Below the pieces are notes generated by a model. The model worked only from the letters and a program-made list of their open reading frames with translations. It was not told where the DNA came from and ran no database searches. The translations under genes were made by a program, and so were the position numbers. This document shows positions 34,943 to 43,927 of a DNA stretch of 64,000 nt, one piece after another. Source of the stretch: Croceibacterium ferulae (GTDB lineage: Bacteria; Pseudomonadota; Alphaproteobacteria; Sphingomonadales; Sphingomonadaceae). The DNA is taken from contig NZ_QZVQ01000004.1 in assembly GCF_003660445.1 (NCBI RefSeq), positions 124,001 to 188,000 of the forward strand. The letters are read 5' to 3'. How positions within the stretch are numbered: position 1 is the stretch's first letter; the number at the start of each line of letters is the position of its first letter.

Positions 34943-35325
34943 GCGGCATCTCCGCCATCGGCGGCAATATGGGCACCGTGCAGCAGATCATGCAGATGCG
35001 TGCCGAACTGATCGACCGTTCCGCGCTGTTGCGTGAACTCCACAGCACTCGCCCGGACAGCGTCCCGGGCATCGTCGGCAGCCCGGGCGCGATGCAGCCC
35101 GCGGGCACCAGCTTCGCCGCCACGCTGGAAAGCGCGATGGACGGGGTGAACGCCACGCAGGTGAAATCGAACAGGATCACCGAAGCCTATGAACGCGGCG
35201 AGGTGACCGACATCGCCGCCGTGATGCTGGCGCGGCAGGAATCGGGCGTTGCTTTCGAGGCGACGCTGCAGGTGCGCAACAAGCTGCTGAATGCGTACCA
35301 GGAAATCATGCGGATGGGGGTCTGA
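34939..35325 (+). CDS. fliE: Flagellar hook-basal body protein FliE
   Basis: FliE joins the MS-ring to the rod and is exported early. The 128-residue protein has an N-terminal linker and the conserved C-terminal half SFAATLESAMDGVNATQ...ERGEVTDIAAVMLARQESGVAFEATLQVRNKLLNAYQEIMRMGV (last 70 residues). Its ATG overlaps the regulator's stop by 4 bases and fliF follows 3 bases later. Confidence 0.92.
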   Translation: MSGISAIGGNMGTVQQIMQMRAELIDRSALLRELHSTRPDSVPGIVGSPGAMQPAGTSFAATLESAMDGVNATQVKSNRITEAYERGEVTDIAAVMLARQESGVAFEATLQVRNKLLNAYQEIMRMGV

Positions 35326-35328
35326 TAG

Positions 35329-37023
35329 ATGGCTGAGCTCGTTACCTCTCCGCCTGCTTCGGCCGGCATCGCGCCGCCCGCCCCCAGCGTGCTTGCACCG
35401 CTGCGCGATCCGCTGGGCGGCCCGCTGCCGCGACGGCTGTCCGCCTTTGTCGCACAGCCGCCGGTGAAGAAGGCCTTGCCCTGGTTTGCCGGCGTGGCCG
35501 GGGCCGGCGTGCTGGCGCTGACCTGGGCTGCGATGGCGCCGGCTCCGCAGCGCGTGCTCTATGCGTCGCTGGACGATGCCGATCGGGCGTCGGTTGTCGC
35601 CGCGCTGGATACTGGCGGCATCGGCTACACGATCGACAATTCCACGGGCGCACTGACCGTGGCGGAGGACGATCTGTACCGCGCCCGCATGCTGGTGGCG
35701 CAGGATGGCGCGCTGGCCACGCCTGAAAGCGGCACGCAGATGCTGGACTCGCTGCCGATGGGCGCCAGCCGCACGTTGGAGGGCGACCGCCTGCGCGCCG
35801 CGCGCGAACGCGAACTGACGCTGACCATCGCCGAGATCGACGGTGTGGAGTCCGTCCGCGTCCACCTGGCGGAGGCGGACCGGTCCGTCTTCGTGCGGGA
35901 GAACATCCCGCCCTCCGCTTCCGTCATGGTGCGGATGGCACGGGGACGGCAGCTGTCGGCATCGCAGGTGACGGCTATCGCCAATGTGGTGGCCGCATCG
36001 GTGCCCGGCCTGTCGATCGATGCCGTGCGCATCGCCGACCAGCATGGCCGCCTGCTGAGCCAGCCTGACGCCGACAATCCGGATCGGCTGGATCTGCAAT
36101 CGCGCATGGAGGCCAAGCTGCGCGGGCAGGTGGAACAGCTGCTGGCACCGATCGTGGGGGCGGGTAACTTCTCCTCCGAGATCCAGGTCCGCCTGAACAT
36201 GGACGAGACCACTTCGGCGCGCGAAAGCTATGACCGGGAAGGCGCGCTGCGGCGCGAGACGCAGCAGCAATCGCAGGGCGGCGGGCCGGCGATGGGCGTG
36301 CCGGGCGTCCTGTCCAACACGCCGCCGCCGGATGCGCAGGCCGTGAACGAGGCGCCCGCCGGCAACACGCCGCAAGCTCCGCAGGTCGAGGAAAGCAGCT
36401 CCACCCGGCAATATGAGCTGGGGCGCGAGGTCGCGGTGTCGAACAGCACACCCGGCACGCTGGAGCGATTGTCCGTGGCGGTGGCGCTGAACCGGGAGGC
36501 CATGGCGGGCATGAAGCCAGCTGACACCCAGGCGCTGGAACGGCTGATCGGTGCCGCTGTCGGCGCCGATGTGCAGCGGGGGGACACGGTGGCCGTTATC
36601 GTGCGTCCGTTCACCACGCCGCTCGAAGAGGCGGTTGGGTTCTGGGAGCAGCCCTGGTTCGCCACGGTGGTGCGCAATGTGGTGGCGCTGATTGCGGTGC
36701 TGCTGGTGCTGCTGCTGGCCGTGCGACCGCTGGTGCGATCGGTGACGGGCGAGAAGGCCAAGGCGGCGAAAGGCAAGGGCAAGCTGGTCAAGGCAACGAG
36801 TGAGGAGGGCGACGAGGACGCGGAGGACGCACCGGCCGACGGGGCGGCCGCGCTGGGCGCGCCGGACGCCCTCCCGCAACTGCCTGACCTGATGCCCGCC
36901 GACGATCCGCGCCGCCTGGCTGCGCAGATGGAACTGGCGCGCCAGATCGTACGCGACAAGCCCGACGATGCGCTGCTGGCGCTGCGCCGGATGATCAATC
37001 AGCCCCGTGCGGAGGCCGCGTGA
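35329..37023 (+). CDS. fliF: Flagellar MS-ring protein FliF
   Basis: FliF forms the inner-membrane MS-ring on which the basal body is built. The 564-residue protein has an N-terminal helix (LPWFAGVAGAGVLALTWAA, about residues 48-66), the periplasmic ring-building domain with DALATPESGTQMLDS-like motifs (GALATPESGTQMLDSLPMG) and ESVRVHLAEADRSVF, a second helix (NVVALIAVLLVLLLAVRPLV, about 448-467), and the C-terminal FliG-binding tail QMELARQIVRDKPDDALLALRRMI. It overlaps fliG by one base. Confidence 0.96.
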   Translation: MAELVTSPPASAGIAPPAPSVLAPLRDPLGGPLPRRLSAFVAQPPVKKALPWFAGVAGAGVLALTWAAMAPAPQRVLYASLDDADRASVVAALDTGGIGYTIDNSTGALTVAEDDLYRARMLVAQDGALATPESGTQMLDSLPMGASRTLEGDRLRAARERELTLTIAEIDGVESVRVHLAEADRSVFVRENIPPSASVMVRMARGRQLSASQVTAIANVVAASVPGLSIDAVRIADQHGRLLSQPDADNPDRLDLQSRMEAKLRGQVEQLLAPIVGAGNFSSEIQVRLNMDETTSARESYDREGALRRETQQQSQGGGPAMGVPGVLSNTPPPDAQAVNEAPAGNTPQAPQVEESSSTRQYELGREVAVSNSTPGTLERLSVAVALNREAMAGMKPADTQALERLIGAAVGADVQRGDTVAVIVRPFTTPLEEAVGFWEQPWFATVVRNVVALIAVLLVLLLAVRPLVRSVTGEKAKAAKGKGKLVKATSEEGDEDAEDAPADGAAALGAPDALPQLPDLMPADDPRRLAAQMELARQIVRDKPDDALLALRRMINQPRAEAA

Positions 37024-38051
37024 TGAGCGAAGCCATGGAAGCAACCTCCGTGCAAACCAGCGGGGCCGATCAGGCGGCCGTAATGGTCATGCTGCTGAGC
37101 GAAGCGGACGCCACCGGCCTGATCGGCCGCCTGTCGCAGGAGGAATTGCGCACGCTGGGCGCGCGGATGCTGGAGCTAGGCGAGATCGGCCCTGACGCCA
37201 TCGTCGACGCCATTGCCGCATTCGCCAGCCATGCCGGGCAGCAGGGCATCCCTGCCTGGAGCCGGGTGGAGGATGTGCGACAGCTGATGACCGGCGCGCT
37301 GGGCGACCTCCGCGCCGGCAGCCTGATGCGGCAGGTCGCGCCCGATGCGCTGCCGCCGCCGACCCCGGCGCTGGAGATCGCCCGCTGGCTGGAGCCGGAC
37401 GTGCTGGTGCCGCTGATCGCGGAGGAGCCGCCGCAGGTGATCGCCGTGCTGCTGGTGCAGCTGGATGCCGGCCTCGCCGCCAAGGTACTGGCCGGGCTGC
37501 CCGATGCGCTGCAGGTCGCGGTGGTCCACCGGATCGCGCGGCTGGGCAATGTGCCGGCGCCCGCAATCCAGCTGCTGGAGGAGACGCTGTCGGTCCGGCT
37601 GGAGCGGATTCACGGCGTGCCGGCCCATCGCATGGGCGGCGTGCGCGATGCCGCGGGCATCATCAACAGCGCGGCCCGCAGCCTGGAGCGCCTGGTCATG
37701 CCGGGCATCACCAAGGTCGACAAGCAGCTGGCGAAGGATCTGGAGAACGAGCTGTTCCGGTTCGAACATCTGTTCGGCCTGGACGCCAAGATGATGGGCA
37801 CCCTGCTGCGCGAGGTGGAAAGTGAGGTGTTGATCGATGCGCTGAAGGGCCTGGAGGAAGGTCAGCGCGACGTGTTCTTCGCCGCCATGTCCAGCCGCGC
37901 CGCCGATGGCGTTCGCGATGAGATCGAGGAGCGCGGTCGCTTGAAGAAGGCTGATGTGGAGGAAGCGCAGAAGAAGATCATCGCCACCGCCAAGCGCCTG
38001 GCCGCCGATGGCACGATCATCCTGGGCGATGGGGAGGAGGATTATGTCTAG
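37023..38051 (+). CDS. fliG: Flagellar motor switch protein FliG
   Basis: FliG is the C-ring torque subunit that contacts FliF and the stators. ATG 37023 overlaps the fliF stop (TGATG) and gives 342 residues; a GTG one codon earlier is possible. The N-terminal domain (AAVMVMLLSEADATGLIGRL), the middle EEPPQVIAVLLVQLDAGLAAKVLAGLP (EHPQ-type motif with Pro insertion) and the C-terminal torque helix region (DAKMMGTLLREVESEVLIDALKG) are recognisable. The last 8 bases overlap fliH. Confidence 0.94.
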   Translation: MSEAMEATSVQTSGADQAAVMVMLLSEADATGLIGRLSQEELRTLGARMLELGEIGPDAIVDAIAAFASHAGQQGIPAWSRVEDVRQLMTGALGDLRAGSLMRQVAPDALPPPTPALEIARWLEPDVLVPLIAEEPPQVIAVLLVQLDAGLAAKVLAGLPDALQVAVVHRIARLGNVPAPAIQLLEETLSVRLERIHGVPAHRMGGVRDAAGIINSAARSLERLVMPGITKVDKQLAKDLENELFRFEHLFGLDAKMMGTLLREVESEVLIDALKGLEEGQRDVFFAAMSSRAADGVRDEIEERGRLKKADVEEAQKKIIATAKRLAADGTIILGDGEEDYV

Positions 38052-38649
38052 CCTGCCGCTGCTCGCCACCACGGGCACCTTCCGTCCCGCCCGCATCACC
38101 AACGGGTTCGCGGCCGATCGCCGCTTCGCGCTGGTCGGCGCGGAGCCAGCAGTGGCGCCTGCGCCCGTGGAGCCGGGCATCGACCCGGAAGAGGCCGCGT
38201 TCGAGGCTGGCCGGGCGCAAGGGCGGCTGGAGGCGCTGGAGACCGCGCGGCGGGAGGAAGCCGATCGCGATGCCGCGCGCGGGCAGATCGAGCTCGCCTT
38301 CGCCCGCATGAACGAGGATGCGCTGCTGCAATTGCGCGACCGCCTGCGGCAGACCGTGCTGGCCTTGTGCGAGGAGGCGATCGTGCCGCTCGCCATTGAT
38401 GCCGACGGGCTGGTGCTGCGGGTAGAGCGCGCCGCCGCGATGCTGCGCCGCGCTCAGGACGAGAAGCGCGTGCTGCTGAACCCGGCCGATTTCGACCTGA
38501 TCGCCGCTCGCCTGCCCGCCGGCCTCGACTGCGCGCCCGACCCGGCGGTGGAGCGCGGCGGATTGCGCATCGAGACGGCGGATGGCGGCGTGGAGGATGG
38601 CCCGGGCCAATGGCGCCGCATCCTGGCAGAGGCGTTTCGCGAATGCTGA
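38044..38649 (+). CDS. fliH: Flagellar assembly protein FliH
   Basis: FliH holds and regulates the export ATPase FliI. The chosen ATG (MSSLPLLATT) overlaps the fliG stop and gives 201 residues. It has a low-complexity N-terminus, a charged amphipathic helix (AGRAQGRLEALETARREEADRD, about residues 55-75), and a C-terminal part with hydrophobic repeats (LCEEAIVPLAIDADGLVLRVERAAAML and VLLNPADFDLIAARL) like the FliH/HrpE stalk. The call leans on its place between fliG and fliI. Confidence 0.82.
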   Translation: MSSLPLLATTGTFRPARITNGFAADRRFALVGAEPAVAPAPVEPGIDPEEAAFEAGRAQGRLEALETARREEADRDAARGQIELAFARMNEDALLQLRDRLRQTVLALCEEAIVPLAIDADGLVLRVERAAAMLRRAQDEKRVLLNPADFDLIAARLPAGLDCAPDPAVERGGLRIETADGGVEDGPGQWRRILAEAFREC

Positions 38650-39977
38650 AGGCGCTGGACCGGGTGCTGGACGACCTGTCCGTAACCCCGCTGGACTGCG
38701 CGCCCCGACGCTTCGGCCGGATCACCGCCTGCGACGGCGGCCTGATCGAGGCGAGCGGGCTGGCGGTGCCGATCGGCGGCCTGTGCCGGATCGATGCCGG
38801 GCGTGCCGGCGGGCCGGAGCTGATGGCGGAGGTGATCGGCTTCCGGAATGGCCGCACGCTGATGATGCTGCTGGGCGATGCGGTGCTGCTGCGCCCCGGC
38901 CTGGTGGTGCGGCCGGAGGGGCGGCCGGGCATGGTGCCCGTGGGGCCGGAGTTCCTGGGCCGCGCGGTCGATGCGATGGGCCGGCCGATCGATGGCGGAC
39001 CGCCGATCCGCGCGCTGGCAGACTGGCCGGCAAATGGCCTCCGCACCGGCGCGCTGGACCGCGCCAGCGTGCGCGCGCCGTTCGACACCGGCATTCGTGC
39101 ACTGAATGCGCTGACCACCTTTGGCGTGGGCCAGCGTGTCGGTATCATGGCCGGATCGGGCGTGGGCAAGTCGGTGCTGATCGACATGATCGCGCGCTGG
39201 GCCGTAGCGGACGTAGTCGTGGTCGGCCTGATCGGCGAACGCGCGCGCGAGGTGTCGGACTTCGTCAACCGGCACATGCAGGGGGACGCCGCCCGCCGCA
39301 CCTGCGTGGTGGCGGTGCCGGCGGACCATGCGGCCAATGTGCGGCTGCGCGGCGCATTGCTGGCGACATCGCTGGCGGAGCATTTCCGCGCACAGGGACT
39401 GAAGGTCCTGCTGATCCAGGACAGTCTGACCCGCATCGCTCACGCCGCGCGGGAGATCGGAATCCTGCTGGGCGAACCCGGCGCCGCGCGCGGCTATCCG
39501 CCATCGGCGCTGAACACGATCAGCAAGCTGGTGGAACGGGCCGGCAATTCAGCGGCCAGTGGCGGTTCGATCACCGGCCTCTATACCGTGCTGGCCGATG
39601 GCGACGACCAGAACGACCCGGTGGTGGACACCGCCCGTTCCATCCTGGACGGGCATATCGTGCTGTCGCGCGACCTGGCGCAGCGGGGGCAATATCCGGC
39701 GATCGACATCGGCGCCTCGCTCAGCCGGGTCATGACCGACATCGTCTCGCCCCAGCAGGCGATACAGGCCCGCAGGTTCCGCGCGCTGGTTTCCGCCTAT
39801 GAGAGCAATCGCGACCTGGTGCTGATGGGTGCCTATCGCGCCGGTGCCGACGCGCTGCTGGATCGCGGCATCGCACTGGCCCCGGCGCTGAGCGCCTTCA
39901 TGTCGCAGGAGATGGGCGAGTGCGTGCCGCTGCCCGCGGCGGCGCAGCAGCTGGCGGCGCTGATCGGCCATGAATAG
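38643..39977 (+). CDS. fliI: Flagellum-specific ATPase FliI
   Basis: FliI energises export of rod, hook and filament subunits. The ATG at 38643 overlaps fliH by 7 bases and gives 444 residues. Walker A is GSGVGKS with Lys176; further F1-like motifs are GLIGERAREVSDF, VLLIQDSLTRIAHAAREIG with the Walker B Asp, and ARGYPPSALNTISKLVERAG. The N-terminal beta-barrel and the C-terminal chaperone-docking helix are present. It ends 8 bases inside fliJ. Confidence 0.97.
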   Translation: MLKALDRVLDDLSVTPLDCAPRRFGRITACDGGLIEASGLAVPIGGLCRIDAGRAGGPELMAEVIGFRNGRTLMMLLGDAVLLRPGLVVRPEGRPGMVPVGPEFLGRAVDAMGRPIDGGPPIRALADWPANGLRTGALDRASVRAPFDTGIRALNALTTFGVGQRVGIMAGSGVGKSVLIDMIARWAVADVVVVGLIGERAREVSDFVNRHMQGDAARRTCVVAVPADHAANVRLRGALLATSLAEHFRAQGLKVLLIQDSLTRIAHAAREIGILLGEPGAARGYPPSALNTISKLVERAGNSAASGGSITGLYTVLADGDDQNDPVVDTARSILDGHIVLSRDLAQRGQYPAIDIGASLSRVMTDIVSPQQAIQARRFRALVSAYESNRDLVLMGAYRAGADALLDRGIALAPALSAFMSQEMGECVPLPAAAQQLAALIGHE

Positions 39978-40413
39978 AGCGCGGCTGCGCCGGGCGATGC
40001 TGATCGAGCGGTTGCGATCCGCCGAATACCGCCGCGCCGCGGCCGATGCGCAGGCGGCACAGGCCGTGCGCGACAAGCTGGAGGGCCTGTCCGAACGCAC
40101 ACGCACTCTGGCCGGCCTGTATTCGCTGCGCGATACCGCGCGGGACGGGGCGGACCTCGCCGCAGCCACGATGCTGAGCGCCCATCTGCGCGAGATTGGC
40201 CGCGCCGCGCGCGCGCAGGCGGACACTGCGCGGGCGGAAGCGGAGGTGCGCTTCGCCGAACTGGCCCGGGCGGAGCGCCGCCGGCAGCGATCGTCGGAAG
40301 ACCGCCGCGACATGGCCGCATTGCTGCTGGCGGAGCAGGAGCGGCGCGAGGCGGGCGTGCCCATCCGCAGCATCGCGACGGCAGAGCCGGAGGCTGGCAC
40401 GCTTCTTGATTGA
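39970..40413 (+). CDS. fliJ: FliJ-like flagellar export coiled-coil protein
   Basis: A 147-residue, Ala/Arg/Glu-rich protein predicted to be nearly all coiled coil (about residues 5-125), with no other domain. Sequence similarity among FliJ proteins is weak; the assignment comes from length, coiled-coil nature and the position directly after fliI and before fliK. FliJ stimulates FliI and the export gate. Confidence 0.7.
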   Translation: MNRARLRRAMLIERLRSAEYRRAAADAQAAQAVRDKLEGLSERTRTLAGLYSLRDTARDGADLAAATMLSAHLREIGRAARAQADTARAEAEVRFAELARAERRRQRSSEDRRDMAALLLAEQERREAGVPIRSIATAEPEAGTLLD

Positions 40414-40445
40414 TGCCCCGCGGATGAACAGCGGGACCGTATCAC

Positions 40446-41741
40446 ATGAACGCATTTGACGCAGCCACGGGCGACACCGGGCTGGCCAACCTTTTCGCCA
40501 GCCTCGGGACACCAGCGAGCGGGCAGGGCGCCCAGACGGCCATGCAGGGTACCACACCCTTTGCACAACTGCTGGATCAGCTGAACGCGCTGCCGATGCC
40601 GCAAGCGGAGGGCCCGGCATTGTCGCTTGCGCGCGTGATGCCTGAGGGGGTGCCGCCCGCTGCGATGGTCCCGCTGGGACCGTTGGCGCCGTCTGTTCAG
40701 CAGCTTTGCCAATCTGCCGGGGAGCCGATCCCGGCAGAGCATGCGCCGGCTCGCGTGGCGGCGTGGGGAGGCGGGCTGCGCCTGCCGGTCATCGGCAAGA
40801 TGCTGCCGCCGGTCGCGACGGGCGGCACGATCCTGCCGGCCGGGTCGGTGGTCGAAGCTGCTCCGGGCGAGGAGCCGGACGTCGTCACCGAACTGCCGGT
40901 CGCCGACATGCTGGCCGAGGCGGCGCACGAGGACAGCGTGCCTCCGGTGCAGCCGGCGGCTGTGCAGCTGCTGACCACGGCGTTGCCGCCAATGTCCGTC
41001 ACCGCGTCTGCCGTGCCGCTGCGACCGGCCGGTGCCGCCGCGGCCTGGGTGCACCAGAGGTCTGTCAGTGGCTCCGGCACTTTGGACTTAGCTGCGCCGA
41101 CCACCCCGGCCGTTCCGGCTGTTACGCTGACCGCAGCGGATGCGTCGGTCGTACATGCCAGCGACATGCCGGCGATGGCGGAGCATGCGCCCAAGGAGGT
41201 CGCCGTCCTTGCCGGCTCACCCCGGCCCACCATGCCGGTCACAGCCGACCTTCACTCCGCCGCAAGTCCTGCCGACCCCGTTGCCTCCGCCCCGCAACTT
41301 CGGCCCGAGCCGCAGCAACTGGCCATGCAGGACCTCACCCAGATCGTCGAGCGGCTGGCCGCCGCGCGGGAGGCCGCCGCACCTGCCGCCACGCAGCTGG
41401 CGGTGGAACATGCGGAATTCGGCCCGCTGTCCCTGTCCATCCAGCAGGGCGACCGGGGCGAGCTGGCGATTGCCGTCACCGCCGCGGACCGGGACAACCA
41501 GGCCGCTCTGGTGGCCGCGATCGCGCAAGCGGAGGCACCCGGATTTGAACAGGCGCCCGAACGCCGCGGCAGCGAATCGGCACAGCGTGATCCGGCGGGT
41601 GCCGGTCAGCAAGGCGAGCAGCGCGGCCAGGGCGGCGCGCAACGCGATCGCTTCGCCGGACAGCAGCAGCGCCATGCCATGCCGCACCGGGAGCCTGCGC
41701 GGGAGCGGGGCGGGGAAACGCGTAGCGGCACCTACGCCTGA
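40446..41741 (+). CDS. fliK: Flagellar hook-length control protein FliK
   Basis: FliK sets hook length and switches export specificity through FlhB. The 431-residue protein is Pro/Ala/Thr-rich and poorly ordered up to about residue 290, then has the compact C-terminal FliK domain (AVEHAEFGPLSLSIQQGDRGELAIAVTA), followed by a Gln/Arg/Gly-rich tail (EQRGQGGAQRDRFAGQQQ). The location between fliJ and fliL is standard. Confidence 0.85.
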   Translation: MNAFDAATGDTGLANLFASLGTPASGQGAQTAMQGTTPFAQLLDQLNALPMPQAEGPALSLARVMPEGVPPAAMVPLGPLAPSVQQLCQSAGEPIPAEHAPARVAAWGGGLRLPVIGKMLPPVATGGTILPAGSVVEAAPGEEPDVVTELPVADMLAEAAHEDSVPPVQPAAVQLLTTALPPMSVTASAVPLRPAGAAAAWVHQRSVSGSGTLDLAAPTTPAVPAVTLTAADASVVHASDMPAMAEHAPKEVAVLAGSPRPTMPVTADLHSAASPADPVASAPQLRPEPQQLAMQDLTQIVERLAAAREAAAPAATQLAVEHAEFGPLSLSIQQGDRGELAIAVTAADRDNQAALVAAIAQAEAPGFEQAPERRGSESAQRDPAGAGQQGEQRGQGGAQRDRFAGQQQRHAMPHREPARERGGETRSGTYA

Positions 41742-41784
41742 AGTTAACTCCTTCCAGCCCATTAACCAGACATAGTAACGGGGA

Positions 41785-42366
41785 ATGACGGACGTGAGCG
41801 ACAGCGCGGAACCGAAGAAGAAGGGCAAGAAGGGTCTTCTGATGAAGATCCTGCTGGGCGTGACCATGCTGGGCGTGGGCGGCGGCGGGGCGGTGGGCCT
41901 GATGGCGGCGGGCATCGTCGGCAATGACCATCACGATTCCGAGCCGGAAGGGCCCGGGCTGGTGCGCAAGGGCGAGGCAGATCCTTACCTGGTCGCCAAT
42001 GGCAAGAAGGATGCGGTGGAGGTCGTTCATGGCGATGGCGGCAGCAGGTACCGCACCGCCTATTTCAACTTCACGGACAGCTTCACCAGCAATCTGAAGA
42101 ACAGCCCGGCTCTGGTGCAGGTCAGCCTGACCGCATCCACCCAGCGCGACGGCCGGGTGCTGATGTGGCTGGGGGAGCATGAGCTGGCGCTGCGCAGCCG
42201 GGTGCTCGTCGAACTGGCCGACACGGACGAGGCCTCTATCAACAGCGAGGCCGGCCGCGCACGGCTGCAGAAGCGGCTGGCCGATGCCATCAATCACGAG
42301 CTGCAGCGGCTGGAAGGTTTCGGCGGCGTCGACAACGTCCTGTTCACGCAGATCATCGTGCAATGA
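41785..42366 (+). CDS. fliL: Flagellar basal-body-associated protein FliL
   Basis: FliL is a single-pass inner-membrane protein that supports stator function near the MS-ring. The 193-residue protein has a Lys-rich cytoplasmic start (EPKKKGKKG), one transmembrane helix (LLMKILLGVTMLGVGGGGAVG, about residues 17-37), and a periplasmic FliL domain ending in INHELQRLEGFGGVDNVLFTQIIVQ, the typical C-terminal region. It overlaps fliM by 4 bases. Confidence 0.9.
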   Translation: MTDVSDSAEPKKKGKKGLLMKILLGVTMLGVGGGGAVGLMAAGIVGNDHHDSEPEGPGLVRKGEADPYLVANGKKDAVEVVHGDGGSRYRTAYFNFTDSFTSNLKNSPALVQVSLTASTQRDGRVLMWLGEHELALRSRVLVELADTDEASINSEAGRARLQKRLADAINHELQRLEGFGGVDNVLFTQIIVQ

Positions 42367-43250
42367 TGCAGTTCGAACCCCTGCGCGCCGCCGCGCGGGC
42401 AGCCACCCACGCGGCGATCCTGTGCCGCCCCGCGCCGGTAAAGCCCGCCCCCTTGCCACGGCTGCAGGCGCAGCACGGCAAGCTGGCGCGCCGTTTGGCG
42501 GAGAAGCTGGCTGGCGTGCTGGCGGTGGACGAGCCGCAGGTGCGCGCGACCGGCATCGAGGAGATTGCCGCCGGTGACCTGGGCAACATCATCTCTCCGC
42601 TGGCTGCAAATGCCTTGTGGTCGGTGGTTGGCACGCCGCACCGGCTGCTGATCTCGGTCGAGGGCAAGGCCGTCCTCGCCGAACTGGACCGTGCCTTTGG
42701 CGGCACGGGAGAGATCGACGGGCCGCTGCCCGCCGCGCTGCCGCTATCGGCCGATCGCCTGGCGGACCGGCTGGAGAATGCCGTGGCGCAGGCGATCGGC
42801 GATACGCTGGGCTGCCTGCTGGCCAGCGCCGCGCGGGATACCAGCCTGGCGGTGCTGCACCCGTTTGCCGAAGATCGGCCCTTGGTGGTGATCGGCTGTG
42901 AACTGGGGCGCCCGTGGAAGCAGGCGGCCACCCTGGCCATCGCGGTGCCGGTCGATGCATTGGCGGACCTGCTGGCGGGGGATGACGGGCAGGCCCCGCG
43001 CGCAGCCCGCCAGCCCGCCAGCCCGCTGGACCAGCCCTTTGCCGACCTGCCGCTGGGCCTCTCGGCCACACTGGTGGACATGCATGTTCCGATCAGCCGG
43101 CTGGCGGCGCTGACGCCGGGCACCGTGCTGCCGGTCGGCATCGCGCGGGCCGTGCCGCTTTCCATCGAAGGCACCGTGATCGCCCGCGGCACCGTGGGCG
43201 AACTGGACGACCAGGTCGCGGTGCAGATTTCCCATGCCTTCCGAGCGTGA
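42363..43250 (+). CDS. fliM: Divergent flagellar motor switch protein FliM
   Basis: FliM is the middle C-ring subunit that normally receives the CheY-P signal. The 295-residue protein keeps the central CheC-like domain with the FGGTG motif (AVLAELDRAFGGTGEIDG) and a C-terminal SpoA/FliN-like domain (PLGLSATLVDMHVPISRLAALTPGTVLPV). The N-terminus begins MMQFEPLRAAARAATH and does not show the usual LSQDEIDALL-type CheY-binding motif. It is shorter than typical FliM (about 330 residues). Position between fliL and fliN supports the call. Confidence 0.82.
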   Translation: MMQFEPLRAAARAATHAAILCRPAPVKPAPLPRLQAQHGKLARRLAEKLAGVLAVDEPQVRATGIEEIAAGDLGNIISPLAANALWSVVGTPHRLLISVEGKAVLAELDRAFGGTGEIDGPLPAALPLSADRLADRLENAVAQAIGDTLGCLLASAARDTSLAVLHPFAEDRPLVVIGCELGRPWKQAATLAIAVPVDALADLLAGDDGQAPRAARQPASPLDQPFADLPLGLSATLVDMHVPISRLAALTPGTVLPVGIARAVPLSIEGTVIARGTVGELDDQVAVQISHAFRA

Positions 43251-43261
43251 AAGGACAGATC

Positions 43262-43615
43262 ATGAGCATTGCTGACGGGTTCGGCCTGATACAGGATATC
43301 GACGTCCGCCTGACTGTCGAGCTGGGGCGCACGCAGATGCGCCTGCGCGATGTGCTGGCGCTGGCTGAGGACAGCGTCGTGCGGCTAGACCGGCTGGTCG
43401 ACGAGCCGCTGGACGTGATGGTGAATGGCAAGCTGATCGCCAAGGGCGAAGTGGTGTCAGAAGGCAATCGCTTCGGCCTGCGCATCCTGGAACTGGTCAA
43501 TGCCGCCGGGGCAGGAACTGCGGCCATTGCTGCGCCTGCGCCGGAGATCGTGGTCCCGGACATCGAAGCCAAGGTGCCTGCGAAGGCTGCGCCATCGCGC
43601 GCGGCCAAGGGCTGA
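43262..43615 (+). CDS. fliN: Flagellar motor switch protein FliN
   Basis: FliN forms the lower rim of the C-ring and binds the export apparatus. ATG 43262 has AAGGA just upstream and gives 117 residues. The SpoA domain is clear (DIDVRLTVELGRTQMRLRDVL...EDSVVRLDRLVDEPLDVMVNGKLIAKGEVV). Unlike most FliN proteins, the extension is at the C-terminus (an Ala/Pro-rich tail of about 35 residues) and the N-terminus is short. Confidence 0.93.
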   Translation: MSIADGFGLIQDIDVRLTVELGRTQMRLRDVLALAEDSVVRLDRLVDEPLDVMVNGKLIAKGEVVSEGNRFGLRILELVNAAGAGTAAIAAPAPEIVVPDIEAKVPAKAAPSRAAKG

Positions 43616-43624
43616 GATCCCGCC

Positions 43625-43927
43625 ATGGGCTGGTACATTCTGAAACTGCTGATCCTGCTGCCACTTATCGGCGCCCTGATCTGGGGCAGCCTGAAGCTGG
43701 CGCAGCGAATGCAGGGCACCATCGGCGCCCCCAAGGCCGGCGGCCGGGCGGTGCGGATTGTGGAGACGGTGATGCTGTCGCCCACACTGCGCCTCGCCGT
43801 GCTGGAATTTCATGGCCGCGAGATCCTGGTCGCCACGGGTCGTAACGGCCTGACCCGGCTGGGCGAGGCCCCGGCCCGCGTGCCTGCGGAAAGCTTCGCC
43901 GACGTGCTGGTGGAGACGCGGGCATGA
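43625..43927 (+). CDS. fliO: Flagellar biosynthesis protein FliO
   Basis: FliO is a small membrane protein that helps assemble the FliP pore. The 100-residue product has one N-terminal transmembrane helix (LKLLILLPLIGALIWGSLKLA) and a cytoplasmic FliO domain with RIVETVMLSPTLRLAVLEFHGREILVATG. It lies between fliN and fliP, overlapping fliP by 4 bases. Confidence 0.85.
   Translation: MGWYILKLLILLPLIGALIWGSLKLAQRMQGTIGAPKAGGRAVRIVETVMLSPTLRLAVLEFHGREILVATGRNGLTRLGEAPARVPAESFADVLVETRA

Noticed and set aside
34903-37044. 713-residue open frame antisense to fliE and fliF
   Set aside because: His/Gln/Arg-rich shadow; the plus-strand fli genes are certain.
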